31,356 nt of DNA from an uncultured Clostridium sp. (GTDB lineage: Bacteria > Bacillota > Clostridia > Clostridiales > Clostridiaceae): positions 1 through 31,356 of the forward strand of contig NZ_CAKVKB010000035.1 of assembly GCF_934754915.1 (NCBI RefSeq). The letters are read 5' to 3'. The notes under the pieces were generated by a model. The model was given only the letters and a program-made list of their open reading frames with translations, was not told the origin of the DNA and made no database searches. Both the position numbers and the translations under genes were made by a program. This document shows positions 9,606-18,000 of this stretch, one piece after another (the stretch's first letter is position 1; each line of letters begins with the position of its first letter).

Positions 9606-11693
9606 ATGTTACCTATATATAATCTTGATGATGAGATGTTTGAAGATATTGTGGAAAATGCAAAAAAAATGATAGGAAACATGAGTGATAAATGGACAGA
9701 TCTTAGTCCGAGTGATCCTGGAATAACTTTTGTAGAATTATTTGCATGGCTTAAAGAAATGCAGCAATATTACCTAAATCAGATAAGTGTAAAAAACAAA
9801 TATAAATATCTAAAACTGTTGGGAGAGAAAATTGTATATGACAAACCATCTTCTGCAGTTGTAACCATAAACAATGTAACAGAAGAAAGGATTCTTCCAG
9901 ACAGGTGCAAATTTAGTGCTGATGGAATAATATTTGAAAGTATAAGAGAAGAAACTATATTAAAGTTGAACATAGAAAAATTTTATACAACTGAGGATAA
10001 TTCCATAATTGAAACAAGTGATGAGAACTGGGAAAAAGAGTACTATATATTTGGCAGTGAGCCTAAGGAGGAAAATGAATTTTATATAGGTTTTAATGAA
10101 AAGTTTCCATTAGATAAATCTGTGGATATTATGATAAATATTTATGATGAATATCCTGTGAAGAGAAATCCCATAAGTAAAGATGATAATTTTTATCCTC
10201 TGGCAGCAATAGAGTGGCAGTATTATAGTAACAATGAATGGAAAAAAGTGGAAAAAGTAAAAGATAGTACAAATAATTTCTTAAATACTGGAGTGATTTC
10301 ATTTTGTGTAAAGGAGGAAATGGATAAATATGAGAATAGTGGATGTTATTTTATAAGAGGTGTGTTAAAAGAATGCAGCTATGAAGTTCCTCCTGTTCTA
10401 AAATATATGCTTACAAATTCCATAAAGACTGTGCAAAAGGATACTTTAAGCCAGCTTATTGAGTTTGATATTGAAAACAAAGAAATAACTGAATTCAGGC
10501 TTCCTAATTATCTAGGACAAACAGGGAATATAGAAGCGTTTATTGAAGATAAGAATGGTATTCTGAAAAAAATTTATGAATATGATATAAAGCAGAAAGA
10601 TAATGAGAAAATATTGATTATTGATAAATTGAAAGTAAAGGAATTTATAAAGGGAAGAAAGCTGAAATTATGTTGTTATTCAGATGAATTTACTTTTTAC
10701 AGAAAGATAGAAATAGAAGAGAGTGTTCCAGCAATATCTATTGATTTGAATTTAGAAAACATATGTTATGAAGATTTTAACATATTTGTAGCTAGAGATT
10801 CTGAAGGAGTTTTCTGGGAGGAATGGGGCAAGACTGAAGATTTATACCTTGAAGACTGCAGGTCAAAGAAATATTTTCTTGATGTAAATGAAAGTCAGAT
10901 AGTGTTTGGAGATGGAATCAATGGGAAAATTCCAGAGGGAGAAATTTTAATAGCTTCTTATTCAAACACTCTTGCAAATGGTGGAAATGTAAAAGAAGGT
11001 GAAATAAATGACATGCTCTATGATAAGAAAGATGAGACAATTGTTAATTGTGAATGTGCTGAAGGCGGAAAAAAGGCTCTTACTATAGAAGAGATGTTTT
11101 ATAATGCAAGAAAGAATTTAAAAAAAATAACAAGAGCAGTAACAGATGAAGATTATGAGCATATAGTAAAATCTACACCAGGACTTATGATAAGTAATGC
11201 CAAGGCTATAGTTCCACAAGATAAAAACAGTATTTTTTCAAATGACAATCCTAATTGTATATATATTGTAGCAGAACCTTATAATGATATAAAAAAGAAA
11301 GGGCTGAATAAAGCCTATATTGCAAATATAAAAAACAATATTGAAAAATACAGGCTTATAACTACTGAAATAGAGGTTATTTCTGCCCAGTATGTAGGAA
11401 TACTCGTATATGGAGAGATAACAGTAAAGCCTTATTATAAGGATGCAGATAAGATAATAAACCATACTATAAAGGATTATTTTGAAAGTAAAACATGGAA
11501 ATTTGGAAAAGGTCTTGTATACAGTGATTTATATGGAATTCTGGATACATTAGAATGTGTTGAATATATATATTCATTGATTATAAATTTTGATGGAAGA
11601 GTAGCAAAGAAAAATTCTACTGGAGATATTATAATACCCGAAAACGGAATGATATATCTTAAAAATTGTGAAATAATCGTTTCAGATTATTAG
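9606..11693 (+). CDS. Baseplate J-like wedge protein, second copy (Afp12-like putative baseplate assembly protein)
   Basis: This 695-residue protein is related to its upstream neighbour. The N-terminus has WTDLSPSDPGITFVELFAWL (residues about 30-50), a hallmark of the putative baseplate assembly family. SQIVFGDGINGKIPEGE (about 432-448) and the later AVTDEDYEHIVKSTPG mark the gpJ-like core. A single WQYYSNNEW module occurs near residue 203, matching the two modules in the larger wedge protein. ATG 9606 follows an unbroken run of seven G (9595-9601) that serves as the ribosome site, which is striking in such AT-rich DNA. Confidence 0.85.
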   Translation: MLPIYNLDDEMFEDIVENAKKMIGNMSDKWTDLSPSDPGITFVELFAWLKEMQQYYLNQISVKNKYKYLKLLGEKIVYDKPSSAVVTINNVTEERILPDRCKFSADGIIFESIREETILKLNIEKFYTTEDNSIIETSDENWEKEYYIFGSEPKEENEFYIGFNEKFPLDKSVDIMINIYDEYPVKRNPISKDDNFYPLAAIEWQYYSNNEWKKVEKVKDSTNNFLNTGVISFCVKEEMDKYENSGCYFIRGVLKECSYEVPPVLKYMLTNSIKTVQKDTLSQLIEFDIENKEITEFRLPNYLGQTGNIEAFIEDKNGILKKIYEYDIKQKDNEKILIIDKLKVKEFIKGRKLKLCCYSDEFTFYRKIEIEESVPAISIDLNLENICYEDFNIFVARDSEGVFWEEWGKTEDLYLEDCRSKKYFLDVNESQIVFGDGINGKIPEGEILIASYSNTLANGGNVKEGEINDMLYDKKDETIVNCECAEGGKKALTIEEMFYNARKNLKKITRAVTDEDYEHIVKSTPGLMISNAKAIVPQDKNSIFSNDNPNCIYIVAEPYNDIKKKGLNKAYIANIKNNIEKYRLITTEIEVISAQYVGILVYGEITVKPYYKDADKIINHTIKDYFESKTWKFGKGLVYSDLYGILDTLECVEYIYSLIINFDGRVAKKNSTGDIIIPENGMIYLKNCEIIVSDY

Positions 11694-11705
11694 GGGAGGG
11701 GTTAG

Positions 11706-12806
11706 ATGATCTATGGAGATCCTATATACTATATCCTGAATAAGGAAGAAGATTTTGAAAAGAGCTATAGGGATAATATACACATAGACAGAAATGGAAT
11801 TTCAACTGAAGATGATAGTAATAGAGGAGTTTTTATATCGAAATTTTATGATAGTCATGAGGAAAATACAGTATGGAACAGGCTGCTTATAAATCAGTCA
11901 GGAAATGGGCTCATAAGATTTACATATTATTGTGCACATTCAGTTGATGAATTGAAAAAAAATGCATATGAGAATGATTTGTCTATTGAAGAGATGAATG
12001 TTATAATGGAGCCTTTTAAAGTTAAGACTCTGGTAAATCCATTTGATGTACTTATACATGATGCAGATAAGAGATTTTTTTGGTTCAAAATAGAAATGAT
12101 AAATTTGAAAGGCAAAAAATCAACAATACATTCCATAAAAATTGAATATCCCATACAATCTTTTTTGAGATATCTGCCAGAAATCTATCAGTCTGATGAA
12201 GAGAGCAGAAAATTTTTGGAAGGGTATTTGGGAATATTTCAATCTTTGTATATGGACTTAGAAAAGACAATAGATTCAATTTCATCTTATTTTGATCCTG
12301 ATATTGCTGACAGGGAATTTTTAAACTGGCTTGCAAAATGGGTAAAAATAGAGAATTCATATATATGGAAAGAAGATAAATTAAGATATCTTTTGAAGAA
12401 CATAACAAGATTTTATGAGAAAATAGGTACTGTAAAAGGAATATCGGACATAATAGAATTATATTCAGACGAAAAACCTTACATTATAGAATATCATCAT
12501 TTAAAAAAATACATAAATTATAATGAACAGTATAATATTCTTTCAAATCTATATAGTGATAATCCATATGAATTTACGGTTATACTGAGTGAAAAAGGGG
12601 TGCCTTCTGAAAAGGAATATAAAGAATTGTACAAGCTTATAAATGAATTTAAACCAGCCCATACTGAAGTAAAGCTTGTAATATTGAAACCTTATATCTT
12701 CCTTGGAAGTTATTCTTATCTTGGAATAAATACATATCTCAATTCAGATAAAACAATGGCTTTGGATGGAGGAGCAACTGTATCATTTACTAAACTTGAT
12801 AGATGA
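11706..12806 (+). CDS. Phage tail protein I-like baseplate periphery protein
   Basis: The 366-residue product has a gpI-type domain at about 155-335. It shows FLRYLPEIYQSDEESRKFLE, LGIFQSLYMDLEKTIDSISS, YFDPDIADREFLNWLAKWV and GTVKGISDIIELY, all typical of the family that caps the outer baseplate and connects to fibres. The first 150 residues are a beta-rich extension with no clear relative. GGGGAGGGG precedes ATG 11706. No separate tail-fibre gene follows, so the extension or the next gene may provide surface contact; that is inference. The stop is followed by a 167-base gap holding a dispersed repeat, a likely break in the transcription unit. Confidence 0.82.
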   Translation: MIYGDPIYYILNKEEDFEKSYRDNIHIDRNGISTEDDSNRGVFISKFYDSHEENTVWNRLLINQSGNGLIRFTYYCAHSVDELKKNAYENDLSIEEMNVIMEPFKVKTLVNPFDVLIHDADKRFFWFKIEMINLKGKKSTIHSIKIEYPIQSFLRYLPEIYQSDEESRKFLEGYLGIFQSLYMDLEKTIDSISSYFDPDIADREFLNWLAKWVKIENSYIWKEDKLRYLLKNITRFYEKIGTVKGISDIIELYSDEKPYIIEYHHLKKYINYNEQYNILSNLYSDNPYEFTVILSEKGVPSEKEYKELYKLINEFKPAHTEVKLVILKPYIFLGSYSYLGINTYLNSDKTMALDGGATVSFTKLDR

Positions 12807-12891
12807 TGAAGTAGGGATAGTGTATTGAGTCTATAAATGGTTGAAATTAATCAGAATATATATGTTTAAATAATAAAATCACATAATGATT

Positions 12892-12946
12892 AAAGAAATC
12901 TTGAAAAGATTTTATCTTTATTGTCAATTGTACATTGTCAATTGGA
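12892..12946 (+). repeat. Dispersed intergenic repeat, copy 1
   Basis: The gap between 12806 and 12974 contains AAAGAAATCTTGAAAAGATT at 12892-12911, an imperfect palindrome. It is followed by a doubled ATTGTCAATT motif (about 12920-12944). Similar arrangements occur at 26785, 29961 (reversed) and 31147. The motif order is the same in each copy and none overlaps a coding region. It could be a degraded miniature element or a structural RNA signal between transcription units. Confidence 0.6.
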
Positions 12947-12973
12947 GTTATGAAATATATGGAGGGGATAAAA

Positions 12974-14725
12974 ATGAAAAATTTAAAATATTTTCCGTTT
13001 GAGCGTAACAAATATTTTTTTGGAAAGCTTCTTGGAGTAGGGGATTTTGAAGCTGAACAAAAATACATAAATGACAAAAGAAGAACAATAAACAGAACAC
13101 TTCATGGAATAGGCGTTGTATGTGGTCTTAATATAGTAAAGGTAGATGATAGCTTTATATCTGTGGAAAGTGGATTGGCTCTTGATTATGTAGGAAGGGA
13201 AATACTAATTGATAGTCCTGTCATAAAAAAATTATCAATGTTTGATGGTTTTGATCAAGATAAGGATCCTAATGACAGCAGATACGTGTATCTATGTCTT
13301 GAATACGATGAAGAAGAAAAGGAACCCATTCATTCTATAACAAATCCTGTGGATAATGGAGAAAATAGAATTCAGTATAACAAATATAGAGAAAAGTACA
13401 GATTGTATTTAGACTATGGAGAACCAGAAGTTCAGCCATCAGAAGTGAAGAATTTATATAGTATTACAAAGAAAATATATGATGACAATGGAGTGTGCAT
13501 AAAACATACTGTATCAAAATATGTAAGAGAATCTGATACATTTAAATTTAAAGTTACGATAGAAAAAAATAGTCTGTTAAGTGATATTTCATTAAAATAT
13601 GATATTAAACTTGAATGTCTTGAATACGACAAAGAAGATAAAATATCGGTTGAGTTTGATGAACAGAAGGTAACTAAGAGTGATGTATACGAACTTGAAT
13701 ATGAAGTGAAAGCCAAAGCTGTGAAAAATGTAGATGGAATATTATCTGTAAATCCTGATGATTTTAAGTTGGTAATCGGTGTTAATGAAGCAAAAATCAA
13801 TGAAGTAAAAACAATAACAACAAAAATTATCAATAGAAATCCTAAAGATGAAATTTTAAATAAATATTTCTCAAGCAATATGGATGACATAGTAAATTCT
13901 TTGGTAGACCAAAAAATTTATCTTGCTAAAATTTCATTAGTTAAGGCTGCAAATACATATATTATCGAAAGTGTTCAAAATAATCCCTTTAAGCAATATG
14001 TATTGAGTTCTACTCTTCAACAGGCCATTGGAGAAATAGAAAGTCAGGAATTAGAGATTTTAAAGAATAAAAACGAAAGTGAGCAGAATTTAAATTTAAA
14101 TGCAGGTATCCATAATAAAGAAATAGAAGAAAGCTTCATGGAAATTGCAACTGGTGTATGTAGAATAGCTATAACAAATGATAATAAAGCCGGTGATATA
14201 TTTTATTCAAATGAAATAATGCATGGTGTAGGTCTTGGAAATGTCTATACAGTTGTTGGAATCCAAACTGAAAATGAAAAGGAAATAGTTTTTGGAAGTA
14301 ATGATATATTTGGTGAATCTAATAAGATAAAGACAGCCTGTAAAATAAATACAGAAAAAGGAACAATGATAATAGGAATAAAACTAACAGAACATATAGA
14401 AAAAGTCAGTGTAAAAGTTAGATGGATGGTTTACAGAGACGAAAAAGAAAAAGCAAAGGATATTGAAAAACCTGCTATTTATATAAAACCTGATATATGC
14501 GAGGTAAATGTAAGAGGAAGTATTTATTTAGAAGCCATAACAAAAGGGCTTAGAAACAGAAAATGCACATGGAGCATAAAGGAGAGGGAAGGCGGAAATA
14601 TTGATGAGAATGGGAAATATGTAGCTCCAAGTATTCCAGGTATCTATCAGATTATAGCAAAGAGTGTGGAAAATCCAGAAGTTACAAATTCTACTTTTGT
14701 AGTAGTAAGAGATGAAAATAGATAA
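12974..14725 (+). CDS. CIS-associated protein with conserved FFGKLL N-terminus and C-terminal Ig-like domain
   Basis: The product is 583 residues from ATG 12974, chosen because GGAGGGG (12961-12967) lies seven bases upstream; earlier TTG and ATG codons in frame overlap the dispersed repeat or the ribosome site. The N-terminus has FFGKLLGVGDFEAEQKYIND and LHGIGVVCGLNIV, then SGLALDYVGREI. As far as I recall, this pattern recurs in uncharacterised proteins encoded in CIS and T6SS-iv-like clusters of Gram-positive bacteria and cyanobacteria. The middle is beta-rich. Residues about 505-583 look like a bacterial Ig-like fold (CTWSIKEREGGNIDENGKYV and a GIYQIIAKS strand). No signal peptide or membrane segment is seen. 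A role at the baseplate periphery or as an adhesin or anchor is possible but not shown. Confidence 0.75.
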   Translation: MKNLKYFPFERNKYFFGKLLGVGDFEAEQKYINDKRRTINRTLHGIGVVCGLNIVKVDDSFISVESGLALDYVGREILIDSPVIKKLSMFDGFDQDKDPNDSRYVYLCLEYDEEEKEPIHSITNPVDNGENRIQYNKYREKYRLYLDYGEPEVQPSEVKNLYSITKKIYDDNGVCIKHTVSKYVRESDTFKFKVTIEKNSLLSDISLKYDIKLECLEYDKEDKISVEFDEQKVTKSDVYELEYEVKAKAVKNVDGILSVNPDDFKLVIGVNEAKINEVKTITTKIINRNPKDEILNKYFSSNMDDIVNSLVDQKIYLAKISLVKAANTYIIESVQNNPFKQYVLSSTLQQAIGEIESQELEILKNKNESEQNLNLNAGIHNKEIEESFMEIATGVCRIAITNDNKAGDIFYSNEIMHGVGLGNVYTVVGIQTENEKEIVFGSNDIFGESNKIKTACKINTEKGTMIIGIKLTEHIEKVSVKVRWMVYRDEKEKAKDIEKPAIYIKPDICEVNVRGSIYLEAITKGLRNRKCTWSIKEREGGNIDENGKYVAPSIPGIYQIIAKSVENPEVTNSTFVVVRDENR

Positions 14726-14739
14726 AGAGGGTGCATAAT

Positions 14740-15591
14740 GTGGAGATACAATCAATTAATGGAGAATTATCTATTGTAAAAAGAATATATAGTGATGAAT
14801 TTTTTCAAATAGACTTATGCAGATATCCTGAAAAGGATAAGAAAAAAATATATACACTAATCTCATTAAAAGATAAAGAGTTTATACATAATAATATAGA
14901 TTTTTTCTTCTCATTGAGGCAGAATAAGGAATTTACTGACTTTATAGAATGTTTTAGTAAAAATTCTTATTTATATATTGTATTTTCATATTATGAGGAG
15001 GAAAATTTAAAGTTTGATGAAGTTTGTGATTTTCCACTTATGCAGAGGGTGGATTTGGTTAAAGAAATACTATCAAAATGTATAATACTAAATATTCCAG
15101 ATGAGATATTATATGATGCTCTTTCAAATTTAAATCTGGATTCTAGTGGAAAGATTTATTTTAATTATTTTTTAAAAAGCATTGGAAAATATGATGGGAT
15201 TAATAAAAATTCAATATTAAAAAAATTGGCTGTAATATTTATAAATATTTTTAGTGAACAATTAGAAGAAAATACTGTTGATGGTTTAAAAGAATTGGTA
15301 GAGAAATGCGAACAGGGCAAATATGAAGATTTTATGGAACTCTATAGTGAATATACTGCTCTTTATGATAATTTTGTGAAAAGCCTCAGTATACCTAAAG
15401 ATAAAAAATTAAGCTGGTGGCGAAGAATTTTGAGCAGGCTTATTGAATTATTCAATGAAATAAAACCTGCATTAATAATGATAATTGTATCTATAGGAGT
15501 TATATATATAGTAGTAATGTTTACAAGCAGCAAAGAAAAAGCAGTTCCTACAAGAATAAAATCAATAGGTACTCTTCAGATAATAGAATGA
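14740..15591 (+). CDS. Membrane-anchored pseudokinase-like protein
   Basis: The product is 283 residues from GTG 14740. An alternative GTG at 14731 touches the ribosome site AAAGAGG and is rejected. The cytoplasmic part resembles a worn protein kinase fold. SYLYIVFSYYEEENLKFDEV looks like strand 5 plus hinge, and LSNLNLDSSGKIYFNYFL looks like the catalytic-loop to DFG region with HRD and DFG absent. No glycine loop or catalytic Lys is clear. After a basic WWRR patch there is one membrane helix (about 241-261, PALIMIIVSIGVIYIVVMF) and a short 22-residue outer tail, so N-in topology is predicted. The architecture recalls EssB/YukC of type VII secretion, but sequence identity to that family is not established. 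It sits directly before the membrane-bound MORN protein. Confidence 0.7.
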   Translation: MEIQSINGELSIVKRIYSDEFFQIDLCRYPEKDKKKIYTLISLKDKEFIHNNIDFFFSLRQNKEFTDFIECFSKNSYLYIVFSYYEEENLKFDEVCDFPLMQRVDLVKEILSKCIILNIPDEILYDALSNLNLDSSGKIYFNYFLKSIGKYDGINKNSILKKLAVIFINIFSEQLEENTVDGLKELVEKCEQGKYEDFMELYSEYTALYDNFVKSLSIPKDKKLSWWRRILSRLIELFNEIKPALIMIIVSIGVIYIVVMFTSSKEKAVPTRIKSIGTLQIIE

Positions 15592-15631
15592 TAATTACAA
15601 ATGTATTAAAGAAGGGAGGGCAAGTTATACT

Positions 15632-17383
15632 ATGAAAGCTTTATTGGAAAATTTGAAAATGGTGCTTATAACGCCATTTAAAAAGATTGCCACCAATTTT
15701 GAAAGAATTACCAATGTAAAAACAATATCATCTAAGATAACTCAGGGAGTCAATAAATATTTACAGAAATATATATCACGCAAACCAAAGAGTTTAAAAG
15801 AATATGTTTCTTTAGGACAATATTATATATCTAAAAAACTGGTCTGTCTTCTTATACTTTTGATAATAGCTTTAAGCACTTTTATAGTGACTTTTGTAAT
15901 ACCCAAAATAATATCTATGATAACAGAACCTACTTTTGTGATAAATTCCCAAGAGATGTTCGAATATAAAGGAAAGAGAGCAAAAATCCTGAATAAGGAA
16001 GGTGGCGTAATTATATATGAAGGGGAAATGGAAGATGGAAGGATTACTGGAAAAGGAAAATTATATGATGAAGATGGAGATCCTATTTATGTAGGGGAAT
16101 TTTTACTAGAAGAATTCTGTGGAAATGGAGAGCTATATTACAAAAATGGAAATCTTAAGTATAAGGGAACATTTGAGCATAATTTATACAATGGAGAAGG
16201 AAAACTTTATTATGAAAATACTATCAAGGCTTATGAAGGAGAGTTTAAAGAAGGTCTTAGAGATGGAAATGGAAAGGCATATGATTTAAATGGAAATCTA
16301 ATATATGATGGAGCATTTGCTAAGGATCTTTATGATGGCATAGGAACTCTATATAAAGGAAGAGAAAAATTATTTGAAGGTGAATTTAAATCTGGAGAAT
16401 TAATGAATGGAAAAGGAAAGCTGTATTATGATAATGAAGTCTTAAGATATGAAGGAGAATTTATAGACGGATTGAAGGGCGGAAAAGGAAAAGAATATTT
16501 TGAAGATGGCAGTTTAAAATATGATGGTGAATATGTTGATGACATGTTTGAAGGAAAAGGAACCTTATATAAAGAAAAAAATTACGAATATGAGGAAGAA
16601 ATGGAAAATTATGAAGAAAAAGATGTTATAATATATGAAGGAGAATTTGCAAAGGGTAAATTTGAAGGAGAAGGAATTTTATACGATGAAGGTGGACAGA
16701 AAATTTACGAAGGAGAGTTTGCAAATGATTTGTATGATGGAAAAGGGAAAAGATATGAAATAAATGAACAACAGGAAGAAGTACTTCTTTATGAAGGAGA
16801 ATTTTCTGAAGGAGAATATAATGGAAAAGGAAAATGGTATGATCATGGCAAACTAGTTTATACAGGAGAATTTAGTGAAGGGGAATATAGCGGAAAAGGA
16901 AAGCTATATGATAAGGATACAAAAAAATTAATATACAATGGAGATTTTGCTTTAAGCAAATATGAAGGTGAAGGTATTTTATATAATGAAAATGGGGTGA
17001 AAATCTATAAAGGTGAATTTATAGATGGATTATATGATGGAAATGGAAAGTTGTATGATGGCACCAATGGAGGATTATTATATGAAGGTGAATTTACATC
17101 TGGACAATATAATGGAAATGGAAAATTATATGATATATCGACTGGAGAGATAGTTCATGAAGGAATGTTTACTAATGGAGAAATAAAAAAAGAAGAAAAT
17201 ACATCTCAAGAAAAAGAACAGTCTTCAGCAGAACAAACACAGGAGCAGCCAAAAGAAGAGGTGAAATCTTCATCAGAGCCAAATAAGGAATCTTTGTCAC
17301 AACAGGGTCAGGAATCTTCACAGAAAAGTCAAGAATCTTCTCAAGGTCAGGCAGCTGCTGAAGAAACTGCAAAAAATCAATAA
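15632..17383 (+). CDS. Membrane-anchored MORN-repeat protein
   Basis: The 583-residue product has a basic N-terminal segment (1-69), one membrane helix at about 70-94 (LVCLLILLIIALSTFIVTFV), a linker, and then 15 complete plus one partial MORN-type repeats (residues 129-522). Each repeat is near 24 residues with the core YEGEFxxGxYxGxGKLYxxxG. A Gln/Ser/Glu-rich tail (523-583) ends the protein. Positive-inside charges put the repeats outside the cell. MORN repeats form elongated beta ribbons and are also found in bacterial YwqK-like proteins; their function is unclear. AAGGGAGGG precedes ATG 15632 at a long spacing of 11 bases. Being inside a CIS cluster next to another single-pass protein, it may form an envelope anchor or a channel-lining sleeve. 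That is inference. Confidence 0.8.
   Translation: MKALLENLKMVLITPFKKIATNFERITNVKTISSKITQGVNKYLQKYISRKPKSLKEYVSLGQYYISKKLVCLLILLIIALSTFIVTFVIPKIISMITEPTFVINSQEMFEYKGKRAKILNKEGGVIIYEGEMEDGRITGKGKLYDEDGDPIYVGEFLLEEFCGNGELYYKNGNLKYKGTFEHNLYNGEGKLYYENTIKAYEGEFKEGLRDGNGKAYDLNGNLIYDGAFAKDLYDGIGTLYKGREKLFEGEFKSGELMNGKGKLYYDNEVLRYEGEFIDGLKGGKGKEYFEDGSLKYDGEYVDDMFEGKGTLYKEKNYEYEEEMENYEEKDVIIYEGEFAKGKFEGEGILYDEGGQKIYEGEFANDLYDGKGKRYEINEQQEEVLLYEGEFSEGEYNGKGKWYDHGKLVYTGEFSEGEYSGKGKLYDKDTKKLIYNGDFALSKYEGEGILYNENGVKIYKGEFIDGLYDGNGKLYDGTNGGLLYEGEFTSGQYNGNGKLYDISTGEIVHEGMFTNGEIKKEENTSQEKEQSSAEQTQEQPKEEVKSSSEPNKESLSQQGQESSQKSQESSQGQAAAEETAKNQ
16016..17197 (+). repeat. Array of 15.6 MORN-type coding repeats
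   Basis: Successive units of 23-25 codons begin with a Tyr/Phe-x-Gly-Glu-Phe segment and share xxGxGKLYx. Two units are longer: one of 38 residues (297-334) with an acidic insert, and one of 28 residues (359-386). The DNA repeats the motif GAAGGAGAATTT in many units, giving local G content well above the surrounding sequence. Length differences between strains would be expected if units are gained or lost by recombination. Confidence 0.85.
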
Positions 17384-17399
17384 AGTGAGATGATATTAA

Positions 17400-17972
17400 A
17401 TGAATAAATATACCATAATAGCTGATATAAGTAATTATATATGCAGTCTACTTAAAAAAAATATGACTCCAGAACCAATATTGAATGAAGAATTTATAGG
17501 AGTATGCACTCCAAGTGAAAAGGGAGATTTGATACTTGGCATATACTTATATGATATAAAGGAAAGTGAAGAAATACGAAGTACAACCATGATAAACAGG
17601 ACTATGGGAAGACAGAAGTTTCCTCCTACATATTTAACTTTGTACTTTATGATTACTGCATATTCCAATACAGAAATCAAATTTAAATATATGGATGATC
17701 AGAGAATACTTGGAAGAGTAATTCAGGTTCTTAATGACAATTCTACAATAAATATTGAGGAACTGCTTCATTCCTCAGATCTTTTGATGCCAGAGGCAAA
17801 AATACAGATATTGAATTTGAATCTTGAAGAAAAAAGCAAAATATGGAATGCATCTAATGTACCTTATAGGCTTTCTGTATGTTTTAGTGTATCACCAGTA
17901 GAACTTGAATCTACAAGAGAACGTACAGTTCAGAGAGTTGTTGATGTTATTTCTGAAGTAAAAGAAAAATAG
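17400..17972 (+). CDS. DUF4255 / Pvc16-like tail cap protein
   Basis: This 190-residue protein matches the Pvc16/Afp16 N-terminal domain. The family caps the distal end of the tube and sheath and ends their growth. It starts ADISNYICSLLKKNM and has LGIYLYDIKESEEIR and the core PPTYLTLYFMITAYS. A later PYRLSVCFSVSPVELEST completes the domain. No extra C-terminal domain is present, as in shorter homologues. Its ribosome site is weak (GTGAGATGA before ATG 17400), which may keep the cap scarce relative to tube parts; that last point is inference. Confidence 0.9.
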   Translation: MNKYTIIADISNYICSLLKKNMTPEPILNEEFIGVCTPSEKGDLILGIYLYDIKESEEIRSTTMINRTMGRQKFPPTYLTLYFMITAYSNTEIKFKYMDDQRILGRVIQVLNDNSTINIEELLHSSDLLMPEAKIQILNLNLEEKSKIWNASNVPYRLSVCFSVSPVELESTRERTVQRVVDVISEVKEK

Positions 17973-18000
17973 AATTACATAGTAAAGTTGAGGTGTGCCT

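Noticed and set aside
1..12806. A complete prophage
   Set aside because: No capsid, portal, terminase, integrase, lysis or replication genes are visible, while DUF4255, DUF4280 and Pvc15-like ATPase genes are typical of injection systems.
12935..12973. Upstream TTG and ATG starts for the FFGKLL protein
   Set aside because: They lie in the dispersed repeat and over the ribosome site; ATG 12974 has GGAGGGG at normal spacing.
16016..17197. CRISPR-like or tandem DNA array
   Set aside because: The periodicity is of coding origin: units are multiples of three bases, keep the reading frame and encode MORN repeats, with no constant direct repeat plus unique spacer.
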